Source of the DNA: Deltaproteobacteria bacterium
GTDB lineage: Bacteria; Desulfobacterota; Binatia; DP-6
Direction of reading: 5' to 3'
Assembly: GCA_005888095.1 (NCBI GenBank)
Contig: VBKF01000159.1
Coordinates: forward strand, 1-62,500
Length of the DNA: 62,500 nt
A program made the position numbers and the translations under genes. The notes beneath the pieces were generated by a model. The model was not told the DNA's origin, did no database searches, and saw only the letters and a program-made list of their open reading frames with translations. Positions 9,771-18,816 of this stretch are shown here, piece by piece. The number at the start of each line of letters is the position of its first letter. Positions within the stretch are counted from its first letter, which is position 1.

Positions 9771-9855
9771 GGCACGGTGGTACGCGAGCTTTCCGCCTGC
9801 CGCAAGGCGCGGCGGTTGACTTGCGTCAGCGGCCCGGCCAACAGTGCCCGCCGCC

Positions 9856-10659
9856 ATGCCCCGCGTCCGCGCCGGCGAGCTCGAGCTCTTCTACGACACG
9901 GCCGGCACGGGCGAGCCCGTGCTCATGCTGATGGGCCTCGGCGGCGAGCATCATGCCTGGGACCTCGTGCGGCCGGACCTCGCGCGCTACCGTCTCGTCC
10001 TCCCGGACAACCGCGACGCCGGTGCGAGCGACGAGGCGTCCGGCCCCTACACGCTCGACGACATGGCGAGCGACGCCCTCGCCGTCATGGACGCGCTCGG
10101 GATCGAGCGCTTCCACGTCGTCGGCGCCTCCATGGGCGGGGCGATCGCGCAGCGCCTGGCGCTGCAGGCGCCCACCCGCGTCGCGACGCTCGTGCTCCTC
10201 GGCACGTGGGGACGGACCGACCCGTTCCTCGCCACCATCCTGGAGAGCTGGCGGCTCATGGCCGAGCGGCTCTCGGCCGAAGCGCTCTTCCGCGCGCAGA
10301 CGCCGTGGGCGTTCACCTACCGGTTCTTCCAGCACCCGTCGCCCGAGGTGCGTGCCTGGCAGGCGGCGCTCGCCGAGCGCGGGCTCCTCAAGTCGGTGCC
10401 GGCCTACCAGCGGCAGATCGACGCCTGTCTCGCGCACGACGCGCTCGACGTCGTGCCGCTGCTCCGCACCCCGGCGCTCGTGCTGGTCGGCGAGGACGAC
10501 ATCCTGACGCCGCCACGCTACTCGCGGGCGCTCGCCGCGGCCCTGCCGGGCGGGGAGGTGATGCTCGTGCCCGCCACCGGGCACGCGCTCTTCCTCGAGA
10601 CCCCGAAGCCCTGCACGGAGCGGATCCTCCGCTTCCTGGCGAAACACCCGCTCGCCTGA
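9856..10659 (+). CDS. Alpha/beta hydrolase (3-oxoadipate enol-lactonase/epoxide hydrolase-like)
   Basis: 267 residues with the ATG at 9856. A GTG at 9844 is an in-frame alternative adding four residues. Canonical layout: oxyanion region MGLGGEHHAW, the LPDNRDAGASD strand-loop, nucleophile elbow GASMGG (Ser) near residue 96, acid in LVGEDDILTPP and catalytic His in PATGHALFLETP. It resembles PcaD-like lactonases and other small-molecule hydrolases; the substrate is unknown. Divergent from the methyltransferase. Its TGA stop overlaps the first bases of the palindromic element that follows. Confidence 0.85.
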   Translation: MPRVRAGELELFYDTAGTGEPVLMLMGLGGEHHAWDLVRPDLARYRLVLPDNRDAGASDEASGPYTLDDMASDALAVMDALGIERFHVVGASMGGAIAQRLALQAPTRVATLVLLGTWGRTDPFLATILESWRLMAERLSAEALFRAQTPWAFTYRFFQHPSPEVRAWQAALAERGLLKSVPAYQRQIDACLAHDALDVVPLLRTPALVLVGEDDILTPPRYSRALAAALPGGEVMLVPATGHALFLETPKPCTERILRFLAKHPLA

Positions 10660-10959
10660 GCGCGACCCAAGACTTCTTGGGTCGCGGGCACGGACGCGAG
10701 CATGTGGCGCTCGCGTCACGCGCGACCGCCGTGCCGCGGCTGGCGAAGCCAGCGCGGCAGACGAACGCGCGCGGTTCCACGGCTGCGCAGACTGGCCCAT
10801 CGCCAACCGATGAACCTGAGCGCTGCGAGACCTCTGGAACGGCGCGTGTCCGTTCTGCCGCGCTGGCTTCGCCAGCCGCGGCAGGACAGTCGGGCGTGAT
10901 CCCGACGGAACACCCTCGCGTCCGGGTCGCGACCCAAGAAGTCTTGGGTCGCGCTCCTA
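10658..10959. repeat. Palindromic MITE/BIME-like element, copy A
   Basis: A 302-bp non-coding element between two convergent genes. Each end is a perfect hairpin with 12-bp arms (CGCGACCCAAGA and complement, loop of 2): 10661-10686 on the left and 10928-10953 on the right. Inside lie two inverted hairpins built on GCTGGC-GAA-GCCAGC, at about 10732-10759 and 10856-10883, flanking a ~96-bp core. Left and right arms are diverged inverted copies of each other, so the whole is a foldback. The left end overlaps the TGA of the hydrolase. The right end supplies the TAG of the kinase. A second copy lies at 33407-33713. No transposase is encoded. Confidence 0.85.
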
Positions 10960-11916
10960 TCCGGCGCGCGACAGCGCCCAGACGAGGAGGCCGTAGGCGG
11001 CGACCGCGCCCGCGACGGCGAGCAGCGTCCGGAGCCAGCGTGGCATCGTTGGCTTCGGGCGCTGGCGGGCCGCGCGACCGGTGATGACCACGCTCTCGGG
11101 GTGGGCGAGCGCCTCGCGCAGCTCGAGCGCGCTCTCGGGACGGTCCCGCGGGTCGCGCTCGAGCGCGTGCAGGATGATCTCCTCGAGGGCCGGCGAGATC
11201 TCGGGACGCAGGCGGCGCGGCGGCGTCGGGTCGTCGTGCAGCTTGGCACGCATCGCCGCGTAGACGTTGTCGCCCTGGAACGGCATCTCGCCGGTCAGCA
11301 TCTCGTACAGGATGACGCCCAGGGCGTAGAGGTCGCTGCGCGCGTCGCCGCGCTTCCCCTTCACCTGCTCGGGGGCCATGTAGTCCGGGGTGCCGACCGT
11401 CTGGGATAGGCCCGCCCACGTCATCTTCCTGAGCGTCGTGTCGAGCGCGATGCCGAAGTCGACGAGCTTCACGCGGCCGTCCGGCGTGACCATGATGTTC
11501 TCGGGCTTGAGGTCGCGGTGGATGACGCCATGATCGTGCAGGTAGACGAGCGCGTCGGCGATCTGGACCGCGAGCTCGACCGCGGCCGGCACGGGGAGGC
11601 GGCGCTCGCGCCGCAGGCGGTCGCGGAGCAGCTCCCCCGCGACGTACTCCATCGCCAGGTAGAGCCGGCTCTTCTGGCGCGGGCGGAAGACCTTGATGAC
11701 GGCGGGATGATCCAGGCGCTGCCCGATCTCCTCCTCACGGCGGAAGCGCTCGTGGAAGACGAGGTCGCTCGCGTACTGGAGGTGCGGCACCTTGAGCGCG
11801 ACCGGGTGCCCGTTCTCGAGGTCGCGCGCCCGGAAGATGGTGGCCATGCCGCTGCGCGCGATCACGTCGAGGAGCTGGTACTGGTCGACGGTCTCGCCGG
11901 GGGCGAGGTCTCCCAT
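10957..11916 (-). CDS. Membrane-anchored serine/threonine protein kinase (PknB type)
   Basis: 319 residues. Kinase domain about 13-270: catalytic Lys42 in VALKVP, HRDLKPEN with Asp135, DFG at 153-155, the activation-segment motif GTPDYMAPEQVKG and DLYALGVILYEMLTGEMPF. The nucleotide loop is ARSGMATIF, poorer in glycine than usual. A single transmembrane helix (LLAVAGAVAAYGLLVWAL) sits at the extreme C terminus with only a few residues beyond, so there is no PASTA or other outer sensor domain. It follows the PP2C phosphatase gene on the same strand (61-bp gap), a typical reversible-phosphorylation pair. Its stop codon lies in the end of the palindromic element. Confidence 0.92.
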   Translation of the reverse strand: MGDLAPGETVDQYQLLDVIARSGMATIFRARDLENGHPVALKVPHLQYASDLVFHERFRREEEIGQRLDHPAVIKVFRPRQKSRLYLAMEYVAGELLRDRLRRERRLPVPAAVELAVQIADALVYLHDHGVIHRDLKPENIMVTPDGRVKLVDFGIALDTTLRKMTWAGLSQTVGTPDYMAPEQVKGKRGDARSDLYALGVILYEMLTGEMPFQGDNVYAAMRAKLHDDPTPPRRLRPEISPALEEIILHALERDPRDRPESALELREALAHPESVVITGRAARQRPKPTMPRWLRTLLAVAGAVAAYGLLVWALSRAG

Positions 11917-11977
11917 CGGCCCGCGACCTTAGCGGTCGGCGGGTCCCGCCGGCAAGCGGCCCGCAACGCGCAGACGC

Positions 11978-12748
11978 TCAACGCCCGAACCGCCACCAGG
12001 GACGGGCGGCGGGGGCCGGACAGTCGATGATGGCGGCGATCTGCGCGCTCAGGTTGTCCTCGCCACCCTCCTCGCGCGCCCGTCGCACGAGCGCGCGGCA
12101 GGCGGCCTCGGGGGGATGCGCCGCGAGCAGCTCGCCGAGCTCGGCCTCGCCGATCGGCCCGTGCACGCCGTCGCTGCACTGCAGGAGCACGTCGCCCGGC
12201 TTGACGTCCAGGCTGAGGACGTCGATGCCGACGATCAGCTCCTGGCCGAGGGAGCGCGTCACCACGTGACGGCGGGGGTGCGTGCGCGCCTCCTCGGGCG
12301 AGAGGATGCCGTACTGCACCTGCTCCCCGACCCAGGTGTGGTCCTTGGTGAGCTGCGTCAGCTTGCGGTCGCGGAAGAGGAAGAGCCGGCAATCGCCGAC
12401 GTGCGCGGCCACCAGCATGCCGCCCACCACGGCGCTCGTCGTGAGCGTCGTCCCCATGCGGCGGAGCTCGGGGACCGTGATGCCCTTGGTGTAGATCTCG
12501 AGGTTGGCCTCCTGGACGGCACGCCTGAGGCGCTTCGCCACCGGCCAGCTGCCGGGGGCGCGGTCCATCTCGCGCGCCAGCACCTCGAGGGCGAGGCTGC
12601 TCGCGATCTGGCCGCCGGCATGGCCGCCGATGCCGTCGGCCACCGCGAAGACGAGGCCGTCCTCGTGCGGCCAGTGGCCGACCGCGTCCTCGTTCTCGGC
12701 GCGGACGCAGCCGACGTCGGTCAGCTGGAAGAAGTCGATCTCCGGCAT
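11978..12748 (-). CDS. PP2C-type serine/threonine protein phosphatase
   Basis: 256 residues with ATG at 12748. PP2C motifs in order: TDVGCVRAENEDAVG at the N terminus, metal-binding VADGIGGHAGG, MGTTLTTSAVVGG, AHVGDCRLFLF, the HTWVGEQVQYG region, CSDGVHGPI and the final metal ligand segment GGEDNLSAQ. Soluble, with no membrane helix. It should dephosphorylate substrates of the downstream kinase, possibly the kinase itself. The start is 62 bp from the end of the permease gene, so the three genes may form one minus-strand transcript. Confidence 0.92.
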   Translation of the reverse strand: MPEIDFFQLTDVGCVRAENEDAVGHWPHEDGLVFAVADGIGGHAGGQIASSLALEVLAREMDRAPGSWPVAKRLRRAVQEANLEIYTKGITVPELRRMGTTLTTSAVVGGMLVAAHVGDCRLFLFRDRKLTQLTKDHTWVGEQVQYGILSPEEARTHPRRHVVTRSLGQELIVGIDVLSLDVKPGDVLLQCSDGVHGPIGEAELGELLAAHPPEAACRALVRRAREEGGEDNLSAQIAAIIDCPAPAARPWWRFGR

Positions 12749-12810
12749 GACGGCACGGGCCGGCGGCACCGCGCCGCCGGCCCGAACCTGCTGCGAGATG
12801 TCAGAAGAAG

Positions 12811-14355
12811 CTACGCCACCGTCCGTGTCGCGGGGATCAGCTTGCGCCCGCTCCGCATGCTGCTGATCGCCACGTACAGCCCGCTCACCACTGCCCAGGC
12901 GCCGGCGATCCCGAGGCAGATGTAGGCCTCGTGCTGCGAGTCGGCGTTGCCGATCACGTAGAGGTAGAGGATCGCGCCCAGCATGGCGACGTTCATGATC
13001 AGCCCGACCCCTGGAACGATGAGGTGCTTCAGCACGCTGAAGTCCTCTCGTCCCGAGAAGGCGACGATACACCACATGCAGGTGAGCCCGTAGAGGACGA
13101 AGGTGCCGAAGTTCGACGCGAGGCCGATGCCCGTGAGCCCCACCACCGACTGCACGCCGACCGCCGCGATCAGGGTCGAGACCACCACCAGCACCCAGAT
13201 CGCCCGGTGCGGGGTGGCGAAGCGGCCGTGCAGCGCGCCGAGGACCTCGGGCATCTCCTGGTCCTGGGCCATCGCATAGCTGACGCGCACGGCCGTGTTC
13301 AGGCAGCTGAGGGTGGTCCCGAGGATCGCGAGGCCGACCGTGATGGCGATCGAGATCATGAGGCCGAAGCCGATGCCGCCGAGCACGGCGTCGCCGACCC
13401 GGATCGCCATGTCGCCGATCGGGGCGCTCGAGGCTGCCGCCGCGGCCATGCCGGTCACCGCCGCCCCGGTACTGTCGGTGCCGGCCAGCTTCTCGCTCAC
13501 CATGAAGCCGGCGGCGAAGTACTCGAACAGGTAGGCAATCAGGCCCTGGATGACGAGCGAGAGGATCACCGCCCGCGGGATGTTGCGGTGGGGGTCCACG
13601 GTCTCGGCGGCGAACGCGGTGCAGCTCTCGAAGCCGACCAGGATCAGGATGGCGATCGTCGACTGGATGAGTACGCCTTGGACGGAGTGCGGCCGGATGA
13701 CGTCCCACCCCCCGGAGAACGTCCACTGCGTGGCGTGCTCGGGATTGGCCACGCGGTAGTAGATGGCGAGCACGCTGAAGAGGACGAGCGTGCTCAGCTG
13801 GATGACGTTGATCATCAGGGATGTGAAGGTCGAGCCGGTCACCCCGCGGAAGGCGATGTACCCCGTGAGGGCCGCGAAGAACGCCGAGAAGATGATCATC
13901 GACGTGACCGACATCGTGCCGCCCGTCAGCTGGCCGTACACGTAGCCGACCAACGTGGCCATCATGGCGACCATGACGCCGGGATAGACCCAGTAGAAGA
14001 GGTGCGCCGCCCAGCCGGTCACGATCTTCGCGAGCCGGGCCCAGCGATGGTGCTTCTTGTTCTCACGGTCGAGGAAGGCCTTCTCGGCGAAGTAGTAGCA
14101 GCTGCCGAAGCCTGCCTCGGGATAGATGCGCGCGAGCTGTGCATACGAAATCGCGGTGAGGAACGCGAGGATCAGCGCGAAGCCGATCCCCGCCCAGATG
14201 TCGCTCCCCACCGAGCTGCCATCGGGCGCCGCGGCCGCGGCCTGGAGCTGATAGGTGATCCAGAGGAACGCGCCCGGCGCGATCAGCGCCATGGCGTTCA
14301 CGGTGACGCCGGTGAGCCCGAGCGTCGGCTTAACGGACGGAGCTTCCTGAGGCAT
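12811..14355 (-). CDS. APC-superfamily amino acid permease
   Basis: 514 residues, about 12 transmembrane helices. The first helix region LGLTGVTVNAMALIAPGAFLW is characteristic of the amino acid-polyamine-organocation family, as are YPEAGFGSCYYF, GFESCTAFAAETVDPHRNIPRA and the AMAQDQEMPEVLGALH segment. It is an inner-membrane amino acid or amine uptake protein; the substrate is not predictable. The start at 14355 is chosen because AAGGAGGG precedes it by about 4 bases and homology starts there; the open frame reaches far upstream without other support. A hairpin covers its ribosome-binding site. Confidence 0.88.
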   Translation of the reverse strand: MPQEAPSVKPTLGLTGVTVNAMALIAPGAFLWITYQLQAAAAAPDGSSVGSDIWAGIGFALILAFLTAISYAQLARIYPEAGFGSCYYFAEKAFLDRENKKHHRWARLAKIVTGWAAHLFYWVYPGVMVAMMATLVGYVYGQLTGGTMSVTSMIIFSAFFAALTGYIAFRGVTGSTFTSLMINVIQLSTLVLFSVLAIYYRVANPEHATQWTFSGGWDVIRPHSVQGVLIQSTIAILILVGFESCTAFAAETVDPHRNIPRAVILSLVIQGLIAYLFEYFAAGFMVSEKLAGTDSTGAAVTGMAAAAASSAPIGDMAIRVGDAVLGGIGFGLMISIAITVGLAILGTTLSCLNTAVRVSYAMAQDQEMPEVLGALHGRFATPHRAIWVLVVVSTLIAAVGVQSVVGLTGIGLASNFGTFVLYGLTCMWCIVAFSGREDFSVLKHLIVPGVGLIMNVAMLGAILYLYVIGNADSQHEAYICLGIAGAWAVVSGLYVAISSMRSGRKLIPATRTVA

Positions 14356-14358
14356 AAG

Positions 14359-14383
14359 CCCTCCTTTCCCCGGGGAAGGAGGG
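14359..14383 (-). promoter_or_regulatory. Inverted repeat covering the permease ribosome-binding site
   Basis: Arms at 14359-14371 and 14372-14383 pair over 12 positions with one bulged base. In the permease mRNA the AAGGAGGG ribosome-binding site lies in the 3' arm and could be sequestered. The pairing is visible in sequence; any regulatory role is inference. Confidence 0.4.
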
Positions 14384-14546
14384 AGCAACCGACGTGCCAT
14401 GGCGGGATGCACGGTGGGGTCCCGGGCCGGCGCGAGCCCGTGGCTTCGCGGGCGGCCCGGCTGCTCGTTCTCTGAGCGACGGCACAAAAAACGAGCAGGG
14501 GGAGGAGCGGCCCCGCGACGCCCGGTCGGGCGATCCGCGAAGGCGC

Positions 14547-16274
14547 TCAGAGACGCCGCCGGCCCGTCGCGACCTCGTCGAGGAGCGCCCGCGTGAACGG
14601 GAGGTAGGTGCGTGCCGTGTCGTCGCGCACGAAGAGCGGATCGGCGATGCGCGCCGGGTCGTATCCCTCGGCCGCGAGCGCGAGCTTGCGCTGCTTGAGC
14701 GTCCCGGTCACGTCCACCTCGCGGACGAGCCGCACGAAGGCCGGGCGAGCGTAGCCGGGGAGGTGACGCTCGCCGTGCGCGTAGAAGGCTCTTCCGTCGA
14801 AACCCTCCCCCTCGCGGAGCACGACCGCCGCCATGCCGGCGCGGCCCTCCGTGCCCGGGACGACGACGCCGTAGACGCTCGTCTCGCTCACGCCCGGGGC
14901 GGTGTTCAGCAGGTCGGCGACCTCCTGCGTGGCGACGTTCTCGCCCTTCCACCGGAAGGTGTCGCCGAGGCGGTCGACGAAGTAGTAGTAGCCGTCGGCG
15001 TCGCGGCGCAGGAGGTCGCCCGTCCGGAACCAGGCGTCGCCCGCCGCGAACGCATCCCGCACGAGCTTCGCCTCCGTCGCCTGGCGATCGGTGTAGCCGT
15101 CGTAGTCGACGGCCGAGCTCTCGCCGCCGACGCGCCCGAGGAGCTCGCCCGGCTCGCCTGCCTCGCAGGGGACGCAGAAGCCGTCCGGACCGCGCACGAG
15201 CTCGCCACAAGCGAGGTCGAAGCGGGCAAGCCGCACGTTGTCTTCCAGCAGCGGATGGGGTTTGCCGACGGATCCGACCCGCCCATCGGCGTTGTGGAGC
15301 GCGACGTTGCCCTCCGTCGCGCCGTACATCTCGACGATCCGCGCGATGCCGAAGCGCTCCTGGAAGGGGACCCAGATGTCCGGCCGGAGGCCGGCCCCGG
15401 CGGCGACGCGCAGCCGGTGGTCGCGGTCGCGGGGCGTGACCGGCTGGCGGAGGAGATAGCGACAGAGCTCGCCCACGTAGACGAAGGCCACCGCCCGGTG
15501 GCGGCGGACGTCGTCGAGGAAGGCGTGCGCCGCGAAGCGCCGGCGCGAGGCGAACGTCCCGCCGACGCGGAAGGCGGGAGCGAAGCCGACGAACAGGCTC
15601 TCGCCGTGGTAGAGGGGCAGAGGGGCGTAGATCGTCTCGCCCGGCTCGACGCCGAGGAGCGGCGCCAGGCTGAGGCCGGCCATCGTGAAGCGGAGGTGGC
15701 GGATGATGGCGGGCTTCGGATAGCCGGTCGTGCCCGAGGTGTAGATGTAGAGGAAGACGTCGCCGCCGCGGAGGTCGGGGAGGTCCGGCTCGTCGGCGCG
15801 GGTGAGTACGTCGCGCAGGGGGCGCATGTCGGCGGGGAGGGAGGCCGTGCCCGCGTCGGCGAGGAAGCGGACGGGGTGCGTTCCGCGCACGGCGTCGAGG
15901 CCGGCGAGGGCATCGCCGTCGCAGACGCCTACGGCGGCCCCCGAAGCCCGGAGCACGCTGGTGAGCGCGCTCCCCCGGACGTGTGTGTTGATCAGGGCGC
16001 CGACGGCGCCGAGCTTGGCGACGGCCCCGAGCGTGGCGAGGAAGAGGGGGCTGTTCAGGCAGAGGATCGCGACCGGCGTTCCCTTGACGACCCCCGCGCG
16101 CCGGAGCGCCCCCGCGACGTGGTTCACCTCCTGGTTGTAGGCGGCGTAGGTGAGCGACTCGTGCTCGAACGCGAGCGCCAGGCGATCGGGAATCGTCTCG
16201 GCCTGGCGGCGGACCAGGGCGCCGAAGGTGTCGGAGGAGGCCCTCAGATCGGCGAGGACGCTGCGGAGGTCCAC
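14547..16274 (-). CDS. FATP-type long-chain acyl-CoA synthetase
   Basis: 575 residues with a GTG start. AMP-forming enzyme: the phosphate-binding motif YIYTSGTTGYPKPA lies near residue 185. Further motifs are MYGATEGNVAL, WFRTGDLLRRDADGYYYFVDR and the hinge segment DTFRWKGENVATQEVADLL. The MYGATEGN and DTFRWKGENV forms match the fatty-acid-transport-protein/very-long-chain subgroup (FadD6-like) rather than classical FadD. It activates fatty acids or similar carboxylates to CoA thioesters at the membrane. An acyl-CoA dehydrogenase lies nearby at 16986, consistent with fatty acid use. Between 14384 and 14546 I see no gene. Confidence 0.9.
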   Translation of the reverse strand: MDLRSVLADLRASSDTFGALVRRQAETIPDRLALAFEHESLTYAAYNQEVNHVAGALRRAGVVKGTPVAILCLNSPLFLATLGAVAKLGAVGALINTHVRGSALTSVLRASGAAVGVCDGDALAGLDAVRGTHPVRFLADAGTASLPADMRPLRDVLTRADEPDLPDLRGGDVFLYIYTSGTTGYPKPAIIRHLRFTMAGLSLAPLLGVEPGETIYAPLPLYHGESLFVGFAPAFRVGGTFASRRRFAAHAFLDDVRRHRAVAFVYVGELCRYLLRQPVTPRDRDHRLRVAAGAGLRPDIWVPFQERFGIARIVEMYGATEGNVALHNADGRVGSVGKPHPLLEDNVRLARFDLACGELVRGPDGFCVPCEAGEPGELLGRVGGESSAVDYDGYTDRQATEAKLVRDAFAAGDAWFRTGDLLRRDADGYYYFVDRLGDTFRWKGENVATQEVADLLNTAPGVSETSVYGVVVPGTEGRAGMAAVVLREGEGFDGRAFYAHGERHLPGYARPAFVRLVREVDVTGTLKQRKLALAAEGYDPARIADPLFVRDDTARTYLPFTRALLDEVATGRRRL

Positions 16275-16484
16275 CGCCGCGTACTAGGACGCGCCCTCGC
16301 CGGTTGGCAACCCCGGAGGGCCAGAGGCCCCGTGCGCGACGGGTCGCAAAATCGCCACCGATCCGGTCACTTGGCCGGCTTCCGACGAGGGACCTTCGGG
16401 CCGCACGGCTCACCGGCTTTTTGTTCCGAAATCAGCACTTTGGACGATTGTGTGGGGTTTACCCGCGGACGAGTATCCGAACCC

Positions 16485-16949
16485 ATGTCGAGTCGGAGAG
16501 CAGGCCGCACGAGCACCATCGTGACTCTTCCCGAGCGGGCGATCCCGCAGGGGGCGCCTCCGGCGCGCAAGGGGTTCCATGCGGGCCGCAGGCGAGCGGC
16601 GCTCGCCTCGCTGGGCCACCGCCCGAGCGACCCGACCGGCTTCGACGGCGACGTCTGCGTGCGCTACGAGGCCGTCTACCGGCGGGCCGAGCCGGCTTGC
16701 GGCGAGCGCCGGCTCCTCCTCGCGGTGCTCGAGGACGGCATCCGGACGTTCCTCAAGAACGCGCACGCGACGCACGGCCGGGCCGGAAACCTCAAGCGCG
16801 AGGCCCTCACCTGGCTGAGCAGCGACCAGCGGGACGACGTCTTCGACTTCGAGAACATCTGCGAGATGCTCGGCATCGACGCCGGCCGCCTGCGCGCCCG
16901 CGTGCTCAGCGAGGCGGGACTCCCCGCGACGCTGCCGGCCGCGGGCTGA
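16485..16949 (+). CDS. Conserved hypothetical protein with helical C-terminal domain
   Basis: 154 residues from ATG at 16485, chosen because the earlier frame is only an open shadow antisense to the synthetase. The N-terminal ~50 residues are basic and low complexity. The C-terminal ~80 residues look like a compact helical domain (LLLAVLEDGIRTFLKN, DVFDFENICEMLGIDAGRLRARV). From memory, similar domains occur in many deltaproteobacterial hypothetical proteins. The FDFENICEMLGI-RLRARV ending resembles a helix-turn-helix-like unit, so nucleic-acid binding is possible but unproven. It ends 36 bp before the acyl-CoA dehydrogenase. Confidence 0.65.
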   Translation: MSSRRAGRTSTIVTLPERAIPQGAPPARKGFHAGRRRAALASLGHRPSDPTGFDGDVCVRYEAVYRRAEPACGERRLLLAVLEDGIRTFLKNAHATHGRAGNLKREALTWLSSDQRDDVFDFENICEMLGIDAGRLRARVLSEAGLPATLPAAG

Positions 16950-16985
16950 GCCGCCGGCGCCGCGGACGAGGGCTCGCGCGCCGGC

Positions 16986-18758
16986 ATGAGCGCCCCGATC
17001 GGCGGCCACTGGCTCGTCGCGCCGGTCGGCTCCGCGCCGCAGTTCACGGGCGCGGACTTCACGGAAGAGGATCTGCTCTACGCCAAGACGGCCGAGGACT
17101 TCGTGCGTCACGAGGTCCTCACCCGGCTCGCCGAGATCGAGGAGAAGCGCGCAGGTGTGATGCCCGAGCTGCTCAAGCGCGCGGGCGCGCTCGGACTCCT
17201 CATGATCGACATCCCGGAGCGCTACGGCGGGCTCGGGCTCCACAAGACGACCTCGATGCTCGTCTCGGAGCGCGGGGCGCTGTGCGCCTCCTTCAGCGTC
17301 TCCTGGGGCGCGCACACCGGCATCGGCACGCTGCCGATCGTCTACTACGGCACCGAGGCCCAGAAGCAGCGCTACCTCCCGAAGCTCGCCAGCGGCGAGT
17401 GGCTGGCGGCCTATGCGCTCACCGAGCCCCAGGCGGGGAGCGACGCGCTGGCGATCGGCACGCGCGCCACGCTCGATCCCGCGACCCGGACCTACCGGCT
17501 GACCGGCACGAAGCAGTTCATCACCAATGCCGGGTTCGCCGACCTCTTCACGGTATTCGCCAAGGTCGACGGCGAGCACTTCACCGCCTTCCTCGTCGAG
17601 CGCACGAGGCCGGGGGTCTCGACCGGCCCGGAGGAGCAGAAGCTCGGCATCCGCGGCTCGTCGACGCGGCAGGTGATCCTCGAGGAGGTCGCGGTGCCGG
17701 CCGACGCGGTGCTCGGGGAGGTCGGGCAGGGGCACAAGATCGCCTTCAACATCCTCAACATCGGGCGCTTCAAGCTCGGCGCCGGGGCGGTCGGCGCCGC
17801 CAAGGAGTGCCTGCAGGTGGCGCTCGACTACGCCCGCCAGCGCCATCAGCACGGCCGTCCGATCGCGAGCTTCGGCATGATCCAGCGCAAGCTCGCCGAC
17901 ATGGCCACCCGTATCTACGTCGCCGACAGCATGAGCTATCGGACCGCCGGTCTCATGGACGCGGCGGCCGCCGCGATCCCCGACGACCAGCCGAGGCGCC
18001 TGATCGAGGAGGCCGTCGAGGAGTACACGATCGAGGCCTCCATCCTGAAGGTCTTCGGGACCGAGACGCTCGACTTCGTGGCCGACGAGTCGCTGCAGAC
18101 GCTCGGGGGCTATGGCTTCATGGCCGACTACCCGGTCGAGCGCCACTACCGCGACTCGCGCATCAACCGCATCTTCGAGGGGACGAACGAGATCAACCGC
18201 CTCATCATCCCGGCCACGGTGGTGAAGCGGATCGGCCGGGGGCGCCTGGCGTACCAGGACTTCCTCCAGCAGGTCGAGCGGGAGATCGCCGACCAGGCCG
18301 CCTGGCCGGCGCCGCCCACCGGCCCGATCGCGCGCGAGATCCGGGCGGCCGACGTCGCCAAGCGGGTGGTGGCCTACACGGCGCGCGTGCTGATCGAGCG
18401 GGAGCTCGCCTCGCTCAAGGACCGCCAGCAGCACCTGGAGATCCTGAGCAACATGATCATCGACCTCTACGCGATGGACAGCGTCGTCGGGCGCACCCAG
18501 CGGCTCCTCGGCCACGGCTCCCAGCAGGACGACGAGCTCCGCATTGCGATGACCAACGTCTTCACCGCGTCGGCCAACGAGCGCGTCATCGACGGCGCGC
18601 GGCGGCTCCTCGTGAACGAACTGGAGGGGGAGGAGCTACGGCGGCACCTGCGGCTCGAGCAACTCGTCCCGCACTTCCCGATCCGCACCATCGCGGTCAA
18701 GACGCGGATCGCCGAGGCCCTCGTCGCGCGAGGGCTGGGGCCCGTCTTCTTACGCTGA
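16986..18758 (+). CDS. Acyl-CoA dehydrogenase family protein (ACAD9/FadE-like, long form)
   Basis: 590 residues, longer than the 380-residue classical enzyme because of a C-terminal helical extension as in VLCAD/ACAD9-type and bacillar FadE proteins. FAD/substrate motifs: YALTEPQAGSDA, TGTKQFITNAG, LGIRGSSTR, then the signature LQTLGGYGFMADYPVERHYRD and the FEGTNEINR segment near residue 398, whose glutamate is the expected base. It oxidises acyl-CoA to trans-2-enoyl-CoA with electrons passed to ETF. ATG start at 16986. The next genes are small regulators on the other strand, so it is probably transcribed alone or with the upstream hypothetical gene. Confidence 0.9.
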   Translation: MSAPIGGHWLVAPVGSAPQFTGADFTEEDLLYAKTAEDFVRHEVLTRLAEIEEKRAGVMPELLKRAGALGLLMIDIPERYGGLGLHKTTSMLVSERGALCASFSVSWGAHTGIGTLPIVYYGTEAQKQRYLPKLASGEWLAAYALTEPQAGSDALAIGTRATLDPATRTYRLTGTKQFITNAGFADLFTVFAKVDGEHFTAFLVERTRPGVSTGPEEQKLGIRGSSTRQVILEEVAVPADAVLGEVGQGHKIAFNILNIGRFKLGAGAVGAAKECLQVALDYARQRHQHGRPIASFGMIQRKLADMATRIYVADSMSYRTAGLMDAAAAAIPDDQPRRLIEEAVEEYTIEASILKVFGTETLDFVADESLQTLGGYGFMADYPVERHYRDSRINRIFEGTNEINRLIIPATVVKRIGRGRLAYQDFLQQVEREIADQAAWPAPPTGPIAREIRAADVAKRVVAYTARVLIERELASLKDRQQHLEILSNMIIDLYAMDSVVGRTQRLLGHGSQQDDELRIAMTNVFTASANERVIDGARRLLVNELEGEELRRHLRLEQLVPHFPIRTIAVKTRIAEALVARGLGPVFLR

Positions 18759-18816
18759 CGAATGCCGCGCGGCGCGCGGGAGCCCCGCCGGCGCCGCGGG
18801 CCCGGGCGGCCGCAGC

